64,000 nucleotides of DNA from Heterodera schachtii (lineage: Eukaryota > Nematoda > Chromadorea > Rhabditida > Heteroderidae). The notes below the pieces were generated by a model. The model had not been told where the DNA came from. It saw only the letters and a program-made list of their open reading frames with translations, and made no database searches. The first letter of the stretch is position 1. The number at the start of each line of letters is the position of its first letter. This document shows positions 23,939 through 35,031 of the stretch, piece after piece. The position numbers were made by a program, and so were the translations under genes. The DNA lies in the NCBI GenBank assembly GCA_023374025.1, contig SIJG01000004.1:186001-250000 (forward strand). The letters run 5' to 3'.

Positions 23939-26042
23939 TCAGCCACAGCATTTCCTTTTCTTCTCCGGTCTCTGTCGCAATTTGAGCACATCCGTCGCCT
24001 GTCTCGGATTGTTCTTCTCCCGCTCCACGCACGACTCGAGCACAATTTCGGTTATGCATTGGAACATCTGAAAACATAAAAGTTAAAAATAGAAAATATG
24101 TTTAACATAATTAATTAAATGGGAATATTTTAGAAAATGGAAAAAAATCATAAAAAACTAATCATATTGAATTGCATTCCGTTAAACAAGAATGGGTTTC
24201 TTTTTTCAAATCATATACGTAAATCATAGATATTTAGTGAAAATTGATTACCAAAATTCATGGAACCGGCTAAAAAGCACAAATTAGGTAATTTTTTGAC
24301 AAAATCTGTTCACAATTTATACTCAAATTTAACCCACCCGTCCCACAAAAATCATTGAAAAAAGCGAGCCGCAAAAAAAAAGTTGAAAATGAGTAAAAAG
24401 CAAAAAAGGTAGTCAGAAAAAGAAGAAATAATTCGTAAAATTTGTTCGGGGAAGGGGGGAGGAAGAACTCGGTTTTTTTTAAAAATTATCTATAAATATT
24501 TAATGGAAGTTTTGGCGGGCGGTGCACAGCCTTTTTACCTGCTCCACGTTGAGATTTTCTTTGGCCGAAGTCTCGAAATAATTTATTCTCATTGACTCTG
24601 CAAAACGTCTAGCCTCAGCTTCGGGAATGGCACGTCTGCTCGGCTCGTCCACTTTGTTTCCAACTAAAAGCGAAAATTCGAGTTTTTACATGTAATTTAG
24701 TTTCAAGAAACGAACAAACAAAAACGAAAAAATAAATTTAACATAACCAACCGAGTATTTTTTGCACGTTTTCGCAATTGGTGTCAATTTCGTGAAGCCA
24801 ACGCTTTACGTTGTTGAACGACTCAATGCTGGTCACGTCGAACACAACGATAACTCCATGAGTGCCCCGGTAATAAGTGGAAGTGATTGTTCGGAATCGC
24901 TCTTGACCGGCTGTGTCCCAAATCTAAAGGAATGGAGATAAACAGACAATCAGAATTAAAGCATGAGAAATCGCTTGGAACAACTGATGTTATCCCTCGG
25001 TATCATTCAATAGCTCTAAGAAACTTTTCGAAACTATTTGGCAAAAGGAAACTTTTAAAATTACCAAATCCTACAAGGAATGTTTAATTTAATGATTAAA
25101 GAAAAATTATGAGCATTATAGTTATAGTGTTGCTCTGTTGCAATTTATGAGTCCAATCAGAATTTATGAATCCGCTCAAATACTAGTAATTATAAGTCCA
25201 AGAAATTTTAAATTTATGTTCATTTTTGGTCTATTGGAAAGAGGCACAACAAAGTTAGATCCTTATGCTGACACTCTCCTGCCTACAATTGCTGATACAT
25301 TAAAGCTAACTTAATTGTTATAAGCGAGGGATGGGATGGGCCGCTTATGGATTTTTTAAAATTTTTTGCTCTTCGGGCCAAAATTTTTTTTTAGTGATAT
25401 TTCTAAAAATGTTCAGCAGCGCCAGGATTTAAAAGGATTCTCGGAGAAATTCGACAACTATAATTGAGATTATTTGTATTTATTTTTTTGTGATTTAGAT
25501 TGGTGATAGTTTTAAAATAAAAATAATGAACTTAAAATTTGATTTAATTAATTGGAAAAGATTGGGCTTATAAAAAATTTGTTTGACTCATAAAGTGCCA
25601 TTGGACTCATAAATGTCGATGGACTCAAAGTGCAGAGCCGTGTTATTTTTTGATTGTGTAAATTTTTTATGACCGTGTAACGGCAATAGAGCCAATATAT
25701 GTACCCATTTAGCCCCACTCCCCGCCCACAAAACAAATGTCGATATTCCACCTGAAGTTTAATCTTTTTGCCCATCACGGTAATCGTCCGTATTTTGAAA
25801 TCCACACCAATTGTTGTGATGTAACTGGCTAAAAATTAAAATTATTCAATTTAATAAAGAAAAAGGTTATAAACTCACTGGAGAAAGTGTTGTCCGAAAA
25901 GCGAAGGAGCAAACTGCTTTTGCCCACTCCACTATCGCCAATTATGAGCAACTATTAAAATTAAGGGATTCCGAGAAACAATGCCATTGTACACCTTGAA
26001 CAAATGGTCATAGTCACGAACTGGAGCTGCAGCATGTCGCAT
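23939..26042 (-). CDS. rab-35: Rab35 small GTPase
   Basis: Rab35 controls fast endocytic recycling and, in C. elegans, yolk receptor recycling and engulfment. The ATG at 26042 gives [16 protein letters not shown]. The G motifs are complete: [14 protein letters not shown] (P-loop), [16 protein letters not shown] (switch I), [20 protein letters not shown] (switch II), GNKVD and [22 protein letters not shown] and [13 protein letters not shown] place it with Rab35 rather than Rab1 or Rab8. The tail PEKKRKCCG has adjacent cysteines for geranylgeranylation. Six exons are spread over 2.1 kb. The intron at about 24922-25750 is long and AT-rich, while the others are short. Confidence 0.94.
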
Positions 26043-26737
26043 CACGTAGTTTTGGATGATAAAATTTTTGTACTAATCGAACTTGTGTGGTAAGATGGGT
26101 CTAAAAAAGAGATAATAACATCAATAGTTAGTTAGGACCTTTTTTTAGGCAAATGCCTATTTTTGCCTATTTTGGGGTTTCTGTGCTTAATGCCTTTTTT
26201 TTTGTGCCTATTTCGCCCTTTTTGGCGTCTTTTTCAGGATTTTCGGAAAAATCCTTAACAAAAATGTAGTAAAAAAGAAAAATACACCCCTAAGAATTGA
26301 CCCGAAAAAATCTCGAAAATACACCCATAAGAATTTAAAAATTTTCTCAAAAATTGATCGCCAAAATTTAATATTTTTTTCCTTGAAAGTTTTGGTTTAA
26401 ATTTATCCTAACTCAAAAAAAATTTCTAAAAAAAGCCCTATCAATAGTAAATCTCACAAATCAGAATCAGTTACATAAATAAATAAAAAAAAAAAAAAAA
26501 TTTATTATTTAATATTGGCTAAATATATTCTTCTATTTTAAATTCAAAAATTCATCAAATATATTGGTCGAGAATGAGGGTCCCGTTTCTCGCTTTTGCA
26601 TGAATGTACAGTATTTGTTCGGAAACGAATAATGCGGTATTTCCGCACGGGATTCCTTTGCCGCGATTCCTTAATTCCATTTCCCGCTTCTCAGACGTTT
26701 TTAATTTATTCCAGCTTCTTTTGTTGAAAAGCAGTCA
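26043..26737. promoter_or_regulatory. Divergent upstream region of RAB-35 and the MAGE/NSE3 operon
   Basis: AT-rich. Around 26140-26235 it holds degenerate copies of tttttgcctattt and gcaaatgcctattt, repeat-like sequence faintly echoed near 37570-37630. Both promoters should lie here. Confidence 0.45.
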
Positions 26738-28879
26738 ATGAATTTGCGCAAGAAGCCTAAGGTGTAAGGAATGTTCTTTTTATTTAAATAGCTTACAATT
26801 TGTTATCCAATTTTTAGGTCGAACCAATAGAAGATGAAATTCCTGAGAATGAGCAGCAAATAAACATCTCTACCCGTTCACATAACTCTTCTTATAACGC
26901 AAGTTACATCTTTTTAGAACTTGTACGATTTAATATTTACAGTCTGATCGTGTCAATGAAAATGATTTGGTTAAATCGCTGTCTCAATGTCTTCTGGCAA
27001 AGTATGAATTGCTCAAACGCACTTCATTTAAAAAAAAATTCAGCGTTTCTAAACGAGGGTTTGTTCGTGATGCCGACATTGGAGAAATGTTCTCAGACCG
27101 AAGAGAACGCGAGTTGCGAGCGAATGTTCTGAAGAAGAGTGAGAAATTGCTGATGGATGTTCTTGGATACCGAGTCAGAGGAGGAATTTCTGACCTTTTT
27201 TATTCTTTTTTAGTTAGATCGAGATGAGGAAGGGAAGCGTTTTTACCTCTCGACAAATTTATGTAAAGGCATTGCAATGGCTATGGTGAGTGATTCTTTT
27301 TATAATCATGTGGTGACGCCAGTTTTTCCATTTTTAAAAAAATTGGAAATTATAAAATTGTAAATCAGAAAAGCACTCAAAATATTTTGAAAATATATCA
27401 TAATTTAAAAAAAAAGAAACATTGAAAATTGTTTTGCACGCTCTTTTGTTACATTTTAAATTTTGAGGTCAAGGCACAAAACAAAAGTGCCTTTTTCCGA
27501 ATTCCTGACCATACATTTTTTAGGGGGGGGGGGGTCGACCCCCCCCCCCCCCCTCGCTCGCAAAGAGGGCCAGCGAGGGGGGGGGGGGTTCGCAGCGAAG
27601 GGGGGGCCGGTGTAAAAGAGGTGGGGGGAGGGGGTCCGCAGCGAGGGGGGTCGCAAATTTTGAAAAATTTCTTAATAAATTCATTAAAAATCCAAAAAAT
27701 GTTCCCCGGCGGCGCCTAGCGGCACCGCCGGAACCCAAAAATCCCAATTTTTCTTAAAAAAATGGCTTAAAATCGCAAAAATAGGCCATTTTTTGGTGAA
27801 AATCTGTTAACGGCACCGCCGGCCCCCTTGTTTCCAAAAATTTTTTGGAAAAACCGCGCCGAAAAAAAAACTGTTTTTTGAAAAGCAAAAAAAAAAAAAA
27901 AAAAAAAAAAGGTCTTCGGCGGCCGACCCCCCTTCGCAAATTTTTTGGCCGACCCACCCCCCTTTTTTATGTTTGTTCCTGACCCAAAATCTGACCAAAA
28001 TAAATTCTCTCTTAATTTATTTGTGACTTTTTGTTTGGGACATGTTCGACTAATTAAGTAGCTCAAAAATATTTAGGAGACATCTGACGACACACACCGA
28101 GGACTTAACGAATTCGCAGATGAAGATGCGTTCGAGGAAGAATCAACTGTAAATTCAGCCGGGGAGGAGAACTAATGAAACATTTAATTTACCTGAATAT
28201 TTCAGCAAACTGAACAATTTACAAATTGTCTTCTTGAAATGGCGTTAATGTTTATTTTCATGTCGAAGCGACACATTTCAAATAAAACTGAAGCAGAAAA
28301 GGGAGTGGATCAAATGCTCCTAAAGAGTTTTTTGGTTAGGTCTTTATTTTTTAAAGGATTTCTGCTGACAGTAATGGGCTATTTTTTGATTTTAGGATGA
28401 TTTATTCGATGCTTTTGAACGGAGACCTCTGTCAAGTAAACAGTTCGGCGAATTGTTTGGTCCCGCTAAATCAGCCGAATTTATTGCTCACGTTAGCGCT
28501 CTAAAATCTATATGTTAATTCGATAATGACCAATTAAGGGTTGGTTGCGTTGCGACATTCAAAGAGACACTGTAACCGGAAGTGAACAAGTTTTGTATCA
28601 CTGGGGGCCTCGGTCAGAAACGGTCGTCAGCAAAAAAGTGAATAACAATTATATTTACAATTAGACAGATTTGCTGAAAAAGATTATTTCCAAATCCATT
28701 TCCCCTAAAAAATTCAAATTAAAAATAATTTACAATTAAATATATTTGTTGTGCCCTTTTCTTCAAGATGTTGGTTTTTAAAAATTAAGAGAATGCTCGA
28801 ATCTTTTTGTGACATCTACGGAACAAATCCGAACAATTTTCCAAACCATGCGAAAGTTGCAGGACTTCGAGGGAAATGA
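26738..28879 (+). CDS. MAGE-domain protein, NSE3 subunit of the SMC5/6 complex
   Basis: NSE3/MAGE proteins form a winged-helix module with the RING protein NSE1 in the SMC5/6 DNA-repair complex. The start is MNLRKKPKVEPIEDEIPENE at 26738. The MAGE homology domain runs LVKSLSQCLLAKYELLKRTS, VLKKSEKLLMDVLGYR, RFYLSTNLCKGIAMAM, TNCLLEMALMFIFMSKRHIS, DLFDAFERRPLSSKQFGELF, WLRCDIQRDTVTGSEQVLYH and WGPRSETVVSKK. It ends RMLESFCDIYGTNPNNFPNH, matching the family WGPRA...VLEFLAKVNGTDP region. One 44 nt intron (26899-26942) must use a GC donor (AAC then gcaagt) to stay in frame. The intron after IAMAM is expanded by repeat DNA (about 27290-28075). Confidence 0.88.
27515..28000. repeat. GC-rich repeat insertion in the MAGE/NSE3 intron
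   Basis: Long G and C runs with a gtcgac centre, followed by cggcaccgccggccccc and ttggaaaaaccgcgcc. The 27800-27865 part is the reverse complement of 30855-30925 in the TMEM209 intron, so both belong to one family. The ends are not resolved. Confidence 0.75.
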
Positions 28880-29037
28880 ACTCGAATACATGAATTGAAG
28901 AATGATCTCTTTGGTTATTAAATTTATTGAAATGTTCTTTGGTTATTAAATTTACTGATTAACCATTTTCAATGTGTTTCAAAATGTTTTAATTCGCTTA
29001 ATTTTCTTTACTTTTATGTGAAATTAAATTACTGATT

Positions 29038-31820
29038 ATGTTTAAGAAACAAACAATGGGTTCGTCTGCATTAAAACAAAAAACAAATGGGTCTCAACCA
29101 CTCCGGAACTCTGTCTTTTGGCTGTTCCTGGCATTTTGTATGGTTTTAGAGGTTTGTTGTTTTTTGGCGTGGATGCCGCTGAATTACCACTGCTTTCCTT
29201 GCCGGGGATCAAATTCAGATCCATAACTTAGATTTTGTTCTATATCTGATGTTACTATGTTTCAGCTCTCCGTTTTCGACGGGTATTTTCTGTGGCGAAT
29301 TTCGAAAGAGATTCTTCCAACATTTTTCATCTATGCCTTGGAATTCTCCGTGTTTTTTGTTGCGTTGGCCAATGCCTTCTTTTATTTGTGTATTTATTTA
29401 ATGTCAATGTACGGCAAATTGAAGGCCCAAACATTTGTTGGAAGTAAGTATTTACAATTCAGAGATTTCAGTCCAATTCAAATTCTGTCCCAGGTGTAAA
29501 ATCGAGCAGTGAAATGGACACCTCAACGACGAGTGTTACTTCCGCCGTAAGAATGGACTCCATCAATCCGTTGTGCACATTCATGGACAGCTTTTTCAAA
29601 CAGCCCATTTTAGCCCGAAAAGAGCAAAAGTACGGAGGCAAATGAAAGTGCATTTCTATAAAAAAAAAGAGTTAACTTTTATATTTGCAGCATCTCTCTT
29701 TCCTCATCACTTTCTGAAATGGATGCCAGTTCGCTGTCCTCTTTGGTCGGATACCAAGACTCGCCTCTCAACAAGACAGTTTCGAGTGTTCACTCGCGTT
29801 CACAACTCAATCATCTTCTGGAGAATGAAACGTAAATTTACATTGGTTTTAATGGATTTTGTATTAATAAAACAAAATGTATATTCAGCTGTGACTCAAT
29901 CATTGATCCAACGGATTGCTCTGCTTACTTCAGCTTTAATTTGCCTGGTCCAAGTCATTTTTACCAGCCTGGCACCCCTCAATATCTGCTGACGGAAGAG
30001 GACACAGCCGTTAACGGTAATTCAAAAGTTAAAGTTTTATAATTCTAATACCAGTGTTTTTCACAAGACCTATGCTCAACATTTAATTTGCCGATAAAAT
30101 TTAGCCATTTATTCAGGGATTCGATCGTTCATTGATGAGCACAAATTGTCAAAATATTCACGAAGGCCGGACAAACGATTGTTCCAACATTCTCGTGCTG
30201 ATGATTCACCAAAAGTGCACCTTTTATCAGAGCTTAAGGAGGTTTTTAAGCGCCCAATTTTAGACAGAGTGACAATGAGACATTTTAGGTTTTGGAAACG
30301 TACGGATTGCGTGAACAAGACATGGAAATGTATGAAGTGAAATTGCGCATTTGGCTTTGCAACACCATCCTTCGACCACTCGTTGCCAAAATTGATGAAG
30401 TCAACGCGGAATTGTGTGAAAAGTGCCCGTCTTCGCATCTGAAAGTTGGCACTTCCTCCATGGAAATGCTGTTGACGCACAAACAGCACTTTTCCGACAC
30501 ATTTCTGCCTTTTGTGTTGCCCTATTTGCGTGTTCATAGCAACCAGCAATACGTTGTGAGCAGACTGCGCACACTTTGCCAAAACATTGCACTTGAAGAA
30601 TTCAAATGGGACGGTGGAGGCGAACAGACAGTGCGCGATGAGAGCGACTGTAAGTGTGTGAACAAATGCATTGTTTCACTGTCGAACTGAGGAAATGCTA
30701 ACAATAAGATATGAGTCGAGCCAAAAGGGTAAATTGGAAAAAGGGGGGATGGCCCTGCAGAAAACAGGGACGGTCACAGGATTTTGGCTTGGGGGGGGGG
30801 GTACCTCCCCCCGGGCGACGACCTTTTTTTTTGCTTTTCACACCCGTTTTTTGTGGCGCGGTTTTTCCAAAAAAAAATTTTGGGAGACAGGGGGTCCGGC
30901 GGTGCCGATAGGCGCCGCCGGAAAATTTTTTGCGGTTTGTTAACAGATTTTGTCCAAAAAATGACCAAATTTTGTGATTTTGAGCCATTTTTATCAGATT
31001 TTCATCAAAAATTTCTGGATTTTTTGAAAATTTAGCGAAACTTCTTGGAAAATTTGGGTGAGGCTAGGTCTGGGGGCGGTACCAGCAAGGAAAACCTAAA
31101 ATTTTCAGCCAAAATACTATTTTTTCCTTAAAAAATTTCGGGTGAGGGGGGCCTTGGGGGGGGGGGGGGGTACGTACCCCGCATACCCCCCCCCCCCCTG
31201 GGACCGTCCCTGGCAGAAAAGTGAAAGTTGCTAAGAAATTGCGTTTAAAATGATGACTCGAGCATTCATTTCCCTTTTAATTGGGGAAACGGTGTGTTAT
31301 TTTTTGCTTTTCTTTAGCATTTGACCGCTTCATCAGTTGGGGTCCGCAATTGCCGACCGACACTGAGCTCATTTGGCATTTGTTTTGCACTTATTTGGAC
31401 TTTCACATTTCGCCTTCCTCCGATGGCGTCTCTGAACTCAGCAAACCATTTTCCAATGTGTTTTTCGTTAATTCGTCTGATGGAAAGTTCCCATTGGCTC
31501 TGATGCGTGCCACCATTCAACCGACAAAACAGCAAATTGTGCCGGATGAATTGGCTGATGAGAAATATTTCATTCGTTTGGTAAATGCTTTTTGCTTCCA
31601 TTCATAATATTCTTGGTTTCCGTTTTAGGCTTCCGCTCGTCCGCCAACTTTCGAAATTGTCGTTGATGGCGGAGAAACCGTTATTTTACCTTGTAAAAAT
31701 CAACCGCAAAATTTTTGGTATGTGCTCATTTTGTTCCTTGCCCATGTTACAAAAATGTCTCATTCTCGCATTGGTCACATTCATCTCAGTTCGCTTTCGT
31801 TGAACATTTTTGATGCGTAA
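29038..31820 (+). CDS. TMEM209 homologue (nuclear-envelope membrane protein)
   Basis: TMEM209 is a nuclear-envelope protein reported to associate with the nucleoporin NUP205. The product begins MFKKQTMGSSALKQKTNG and has two N-terminal hydrophobic helices (NSVFWLFLAFCMVLE; TFFIYALEFSVFFVALANAF). A Ser-rich linker follows, then the conserved C-terminal domain. Matching blocks are EMYEVKLRIWLCNTILRPLV, YLRVHSNQQYVVSRLRTLCQ, LPTDTELIWHLFCTYLDFHI, FPLALMRATIQPTKQQIVPD, FEIVVDGGETVILPCKNQ and a C-terminus HIHLSSLSLNIFDA. The human counterpart ends LGLSGVNILWIFGE. An intron at about 30650-31318 contains a complete hAT-type element. It starts 158 bp after the MAGE stop, which is operon-like. Confidence 0.87.
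30765..31212. mobile_element. Non-autonomous hAT-type element with 8 bp target duplication
   Basis: The terminal inverted repeats are exact: cagggacggtc at 30765-30775 and gaccgtccctg at 31202-31212. They are flanked by identical 8 bp gcagaaaa at 30757-30764 and 31213-31220. TIRs starting CAGGG with 8 bp duplications are the hallmark of the hAT superfamily. The 448 bp body has sub-terminal poly-G/poly-C with gtac and no coding capacity. It lies in a TMEM209 intron, and a related copy lies in the MAGE/NSE3 intron. Confidence 0.92.
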
Positions 31821-31987
31821 TTTGTTTCTCTTTTTTCTGCGATTTGTTCTTTTTGATGCCACATTTAACATCTGATTATTAAACTGCGCATTACCAAAAC
31901 CTTTCCAATATTTCTTCGTTTGTTTTTACCTTCATATTACCTGTTTATTTGATTAGGTAATACATTTACATAACAATTTTTTGCTTA

Positions 31988-33445
31988 ATGGGAAAGACTT
32001 CAAAGGATAAACGTGACATTTATTATCGACTTGCGAAGGAGGAAGGCTGGCGAGCTCGTTCCGCTTATAAATTGCTTCAAATTGATGAGATTTGCAAAAT
32101 CTTCGACGGTGTGTCCCTAAACTAATAACAATGGCACTTTTCTCAATTTTAGGTGTCTTTAGGGTGGTCGATTTATGTGCTGCGCCCGGCAGTTGGAGTC
32201 AGGTGGAAAGAAGTGGTTAGGAGGTGGTGCATACGATCGATGCTTTAGGTTTTGTCCAAAAAATTATATGTGAGCGAAAAGGACGACGAAAAACGGAAAA
32301 GGGTGAAAATTGTTGCGGTGGATTTGGTAAGGGAAATGGCGAGGTGTGCCCCGTCCCTCTTAAACTCACTTCTTTGTTTAAGCAGCCAATGGCGCCACTG
32401 CCGGGAGTTATTCAACTGCAAGGGGACATCACCGAGGTTTGAGGATTCCATTTATTTCCCTTTAATTTTATATGGAATCAAATTTATGGGGTGCAATTAA
32501 TCAAATGTTGTTTGCTTAGGTTGGCACAGCTCAACAAATCATTTCTTATTTTGATGGTTCCCTGGCCCAACTTGTAGTTTGTGATGGAGCTCCGGATGGT
32601 AAGGAATGGTTGATGGACTTTTCGAATTTGTTTTCGCAATTCAGTCACCGGTCTACACGCCTTTGATGAATACATGCAAAGTCAACTCGTTTATTCGGTT
32701 CACCAATTCGTTATCTTCTTTTTGACCTTGACAAAACACCCATTTTAAGGCCTTCAGCATTACTTCTCATATTCTCCAAAATGGCGGCACTTTTGTTTCA
32801 AAGGCATGCAGAACAAACTTTTTGTCTCCCTTTTATTTAATTTTTTAAGATTTTTCGTGCTAAAAATGTGAATTTGCTCTACGCCCAAATGAAATGCTTT
32901 TTCAAGGAGGTGTCGTGTTGCAAGCCCAAGAGCAGTCGACTGAGCAGTTGTGAGGCGTTCATCGTCTGCAAAAACTATTCGCCTCCCGAGGGTTACAAAC
33001 CGACCCTCGTCAACCCAATCTTGGCATCAGACTACAGTTAGTTTAGCTGGTTTTTGTTTTCGATTGAGATGCTTTTTCAGATGAATGCTTGGCTCAGTTG
33101 GAGGGTCCAATGAATGCTGCTCTCGTCCCTTTCATGGCTTGCGGTGACCTCTCCGGATTCGACTCAGACCGAACTTACCCACTTAACTTGGAGGAGCTGT
33201 CCAACGAATTCAAGCAATTCGACTACAAATACAGTCACAAAGATGTGTTGCAACCACCCACAGAGCCAGCATATAAAAAGGCATGCGAAATGAAGAGGAA
33301 CTCGGAGTTGGAGACAAACTTGGACCAGCAACGGCAAAGAACGCAATCGAAAAAACCAGCGAAGAATAGAGAAGCAAAGGAAGAGTTGCAAAATGACGTG
33401 ATTGACCAATTAGAAGAGGGATGTTTTGAAAGACTGTTGTTGTGA
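31988..33445 (+). CDS. FTSJ1/TRM7-type tRNA 2'-O-ribose methyltransferase
   Basis: A SAM-dependent Rossmann enzyme that methylates the ribose at anticodon-loop positions 32 and 34 of tRNAs. It begins [20 protein letters not shown] with [20 protein letters not shown], the family's canonical N-terminus. The SAM motif is [13 protein letters not shown]. The K-D-K-E catalytic tetrad is visible as SAYKLLQ, VCDGAPD, FVSKIFRAKN and [11 protein letters not shown]. The tail after [19 protein letters not shown] extends about 120 residues and is charged ([20 protein letters not shown]). It ends at 33445, only 9 bp from the stop codon of the convergent gene. The start is 167 bp after the TMEM209 stop. Confidence 0.93.
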
Positions 33446-33454
33446 CGATTCACT

Positions 33455-34804
33455 TTATGCGTTATTATTTCTGTGAAAGAAAGTAGAGAGGGTAAAAAAG
33501 TCATCAGGAAGTTCGAAAAGATTAGTTAGTAGTCTTCCAGAATTATTGTCAGTTAGTTCTTCGCTCAGTTTGAATTCATCGTTTGAAAAATGTTGAACGT
33601 CCCTTATCATCTGATTGAAAAAGGCGAGCAACTTTGGCATTGAAGTGACCACATTTTCCATGTTTTCAAATATCTCGAGGATAACCGCTGCATCAATGCT
33701 AAAAATTAATTATGGATTGTGTGGTTATTACTGTCCCCACCTTCGTGCATCTCTCATGGCGTATCCCCGAACGAGTGAAGCGAGATGCGCATAAATGAAC
33801 TTATAGTTGGGGGAATCGGGCGCGAAATTGGCATCATTATATTTGGCGGACATTTCCGAGAGCATTTTGGCAACGACAGCGGAAGAGTCGTCAGGGATTC
33901 CCCGTGATTTTTTTGCCTGTGCCAACACCGATGACCAATTTGGAAAAGTCGGCAGACTCTCTTGGGGCAGCGGCGCACAGCTCACGCAATTTCCCATTCG
34001 AACTCGCTCATTCGCGGCACGTTTATTCAATTCTTTGCAAAGGCTGAAACAGTCGTTAATCTGAAAACGAACATTTCATATATATTTGGTACAACATCGT
34101 AATGCTCTATCAGCAGCGTAAATATCAAATTCAGCAATGATATAAATTGCCCTACTTTCCCGATTCAATCCTGTCATTTTGTATGTGTCCGTTCCATCCA
34201 AAACCAATCCATTTTCATCCCATTCATTCCTTCAATATTCCCTTTATATTCTGTCGTCTTTGCTTTTCATTTTCAGCCTACCCTAAATCCCTCCCATTTT
34301 GCCAATGCATAAGCCCACTCAATTTCCCCCTTCTGTCTGCAATGGGTTAATCAGCTCGGTAAACTCCCTCTAAAAATGGTAATTTGAAATGGCCTAAAAC
34401 CTTAGCCCAGAAACATAACAGGTAACAACTGCTCCCCGTACTGCTTGCCCACCTCGTCAACCGATGTTTCTCGGAAACAGCGCACAATTCGTTTTGCTCC
34501 TTCGTAGTCGCAAAAATTTCTTAAATTTTGAAAAGGCAAATAATGAACAAAGAAAGGCATCCAATGACTTGAGCAATTGGACAAGAAGTCCGGCACAGTC
34601 TTCCTCCGTCCATTCCTTCAGCACATTTTCCTCCCCAAACCGTTCGATGACAGAACGTAGCGAAATATTATGGGGAAGGAAAGCGGCCGAAGTGTCTTCA
34701 GTTTCGATCGGTCGTTCTGTTTGATGCGACTCGCCACCATCGTCAACAACGGCATTTGAGGAGGCAGCAGCAAAAGTGGGCTCGGAAGGAAATGTGCCGG
34801 TCAT
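33455..34804 (-). CDS. Unrecognised conserved-looking protein
   Basis: I do not recognise this family. The ATG at 34804 gives MTGTFPSEPTFAAASSNAVV. An acidic linker is followed by LRSVIERFGEENVLKEWTEE and DCAGLLVQLLKSLDAF, then DYEGAKRIVRCFRETSVDEV with GKQYGEQLLPVMFLG. Next come INDCFSLCKELNKRA, NWSSVLAQAKKSRGIPDDSS and FIYAHLASLVRGYAMRDARR, and an end ELPDDFFTLSTFFHRNNNA. It is all-helical in appearance and lacks a membrane segment. The frame changes around 34505-34530 (AAATTTAAGAAATTTTT on the minus strand). A homopolymer miscount is more likely than the 29 nt intron otherwise needed. It lies 228 bp downstream of ANKRD13 on the same strand, possibly co-transcribed. Confidence 0.6.
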
Positions 34805-35031
34805 CGAAAAGCAAAAGTGAATAAAGGTGGAAAAAGCACAAATTAGAAAATATGTAAGTGAAAAGGCAAAACGATCAAAAAACAATTTAGTAAAATATCC
34901 ATTTTCATTTGTTTATTGTACATAAAAGTCACATGTAAAAAGTGTATAAATTAAATGTTTGGTCTCATTATCGACAGTGATTTAAATATTTCAAATGAAC
35001 AAACACTTCTTTCTCACCAATTATGGCACAA

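Noticed and set aside
27420..28070. Pro/Gly-rich ORFs on both strands
   Set aside because: They derive from G and C homopolymers of a repeat insertion within an intron.
28640..28740. Alternative end of the MAGE protein (DLLKKIISKSISPKKF)
   Set aside because: Its phase does not match the upstream exon. The exon starting RMLESFCDIYG matches both phase and the MAGE family.
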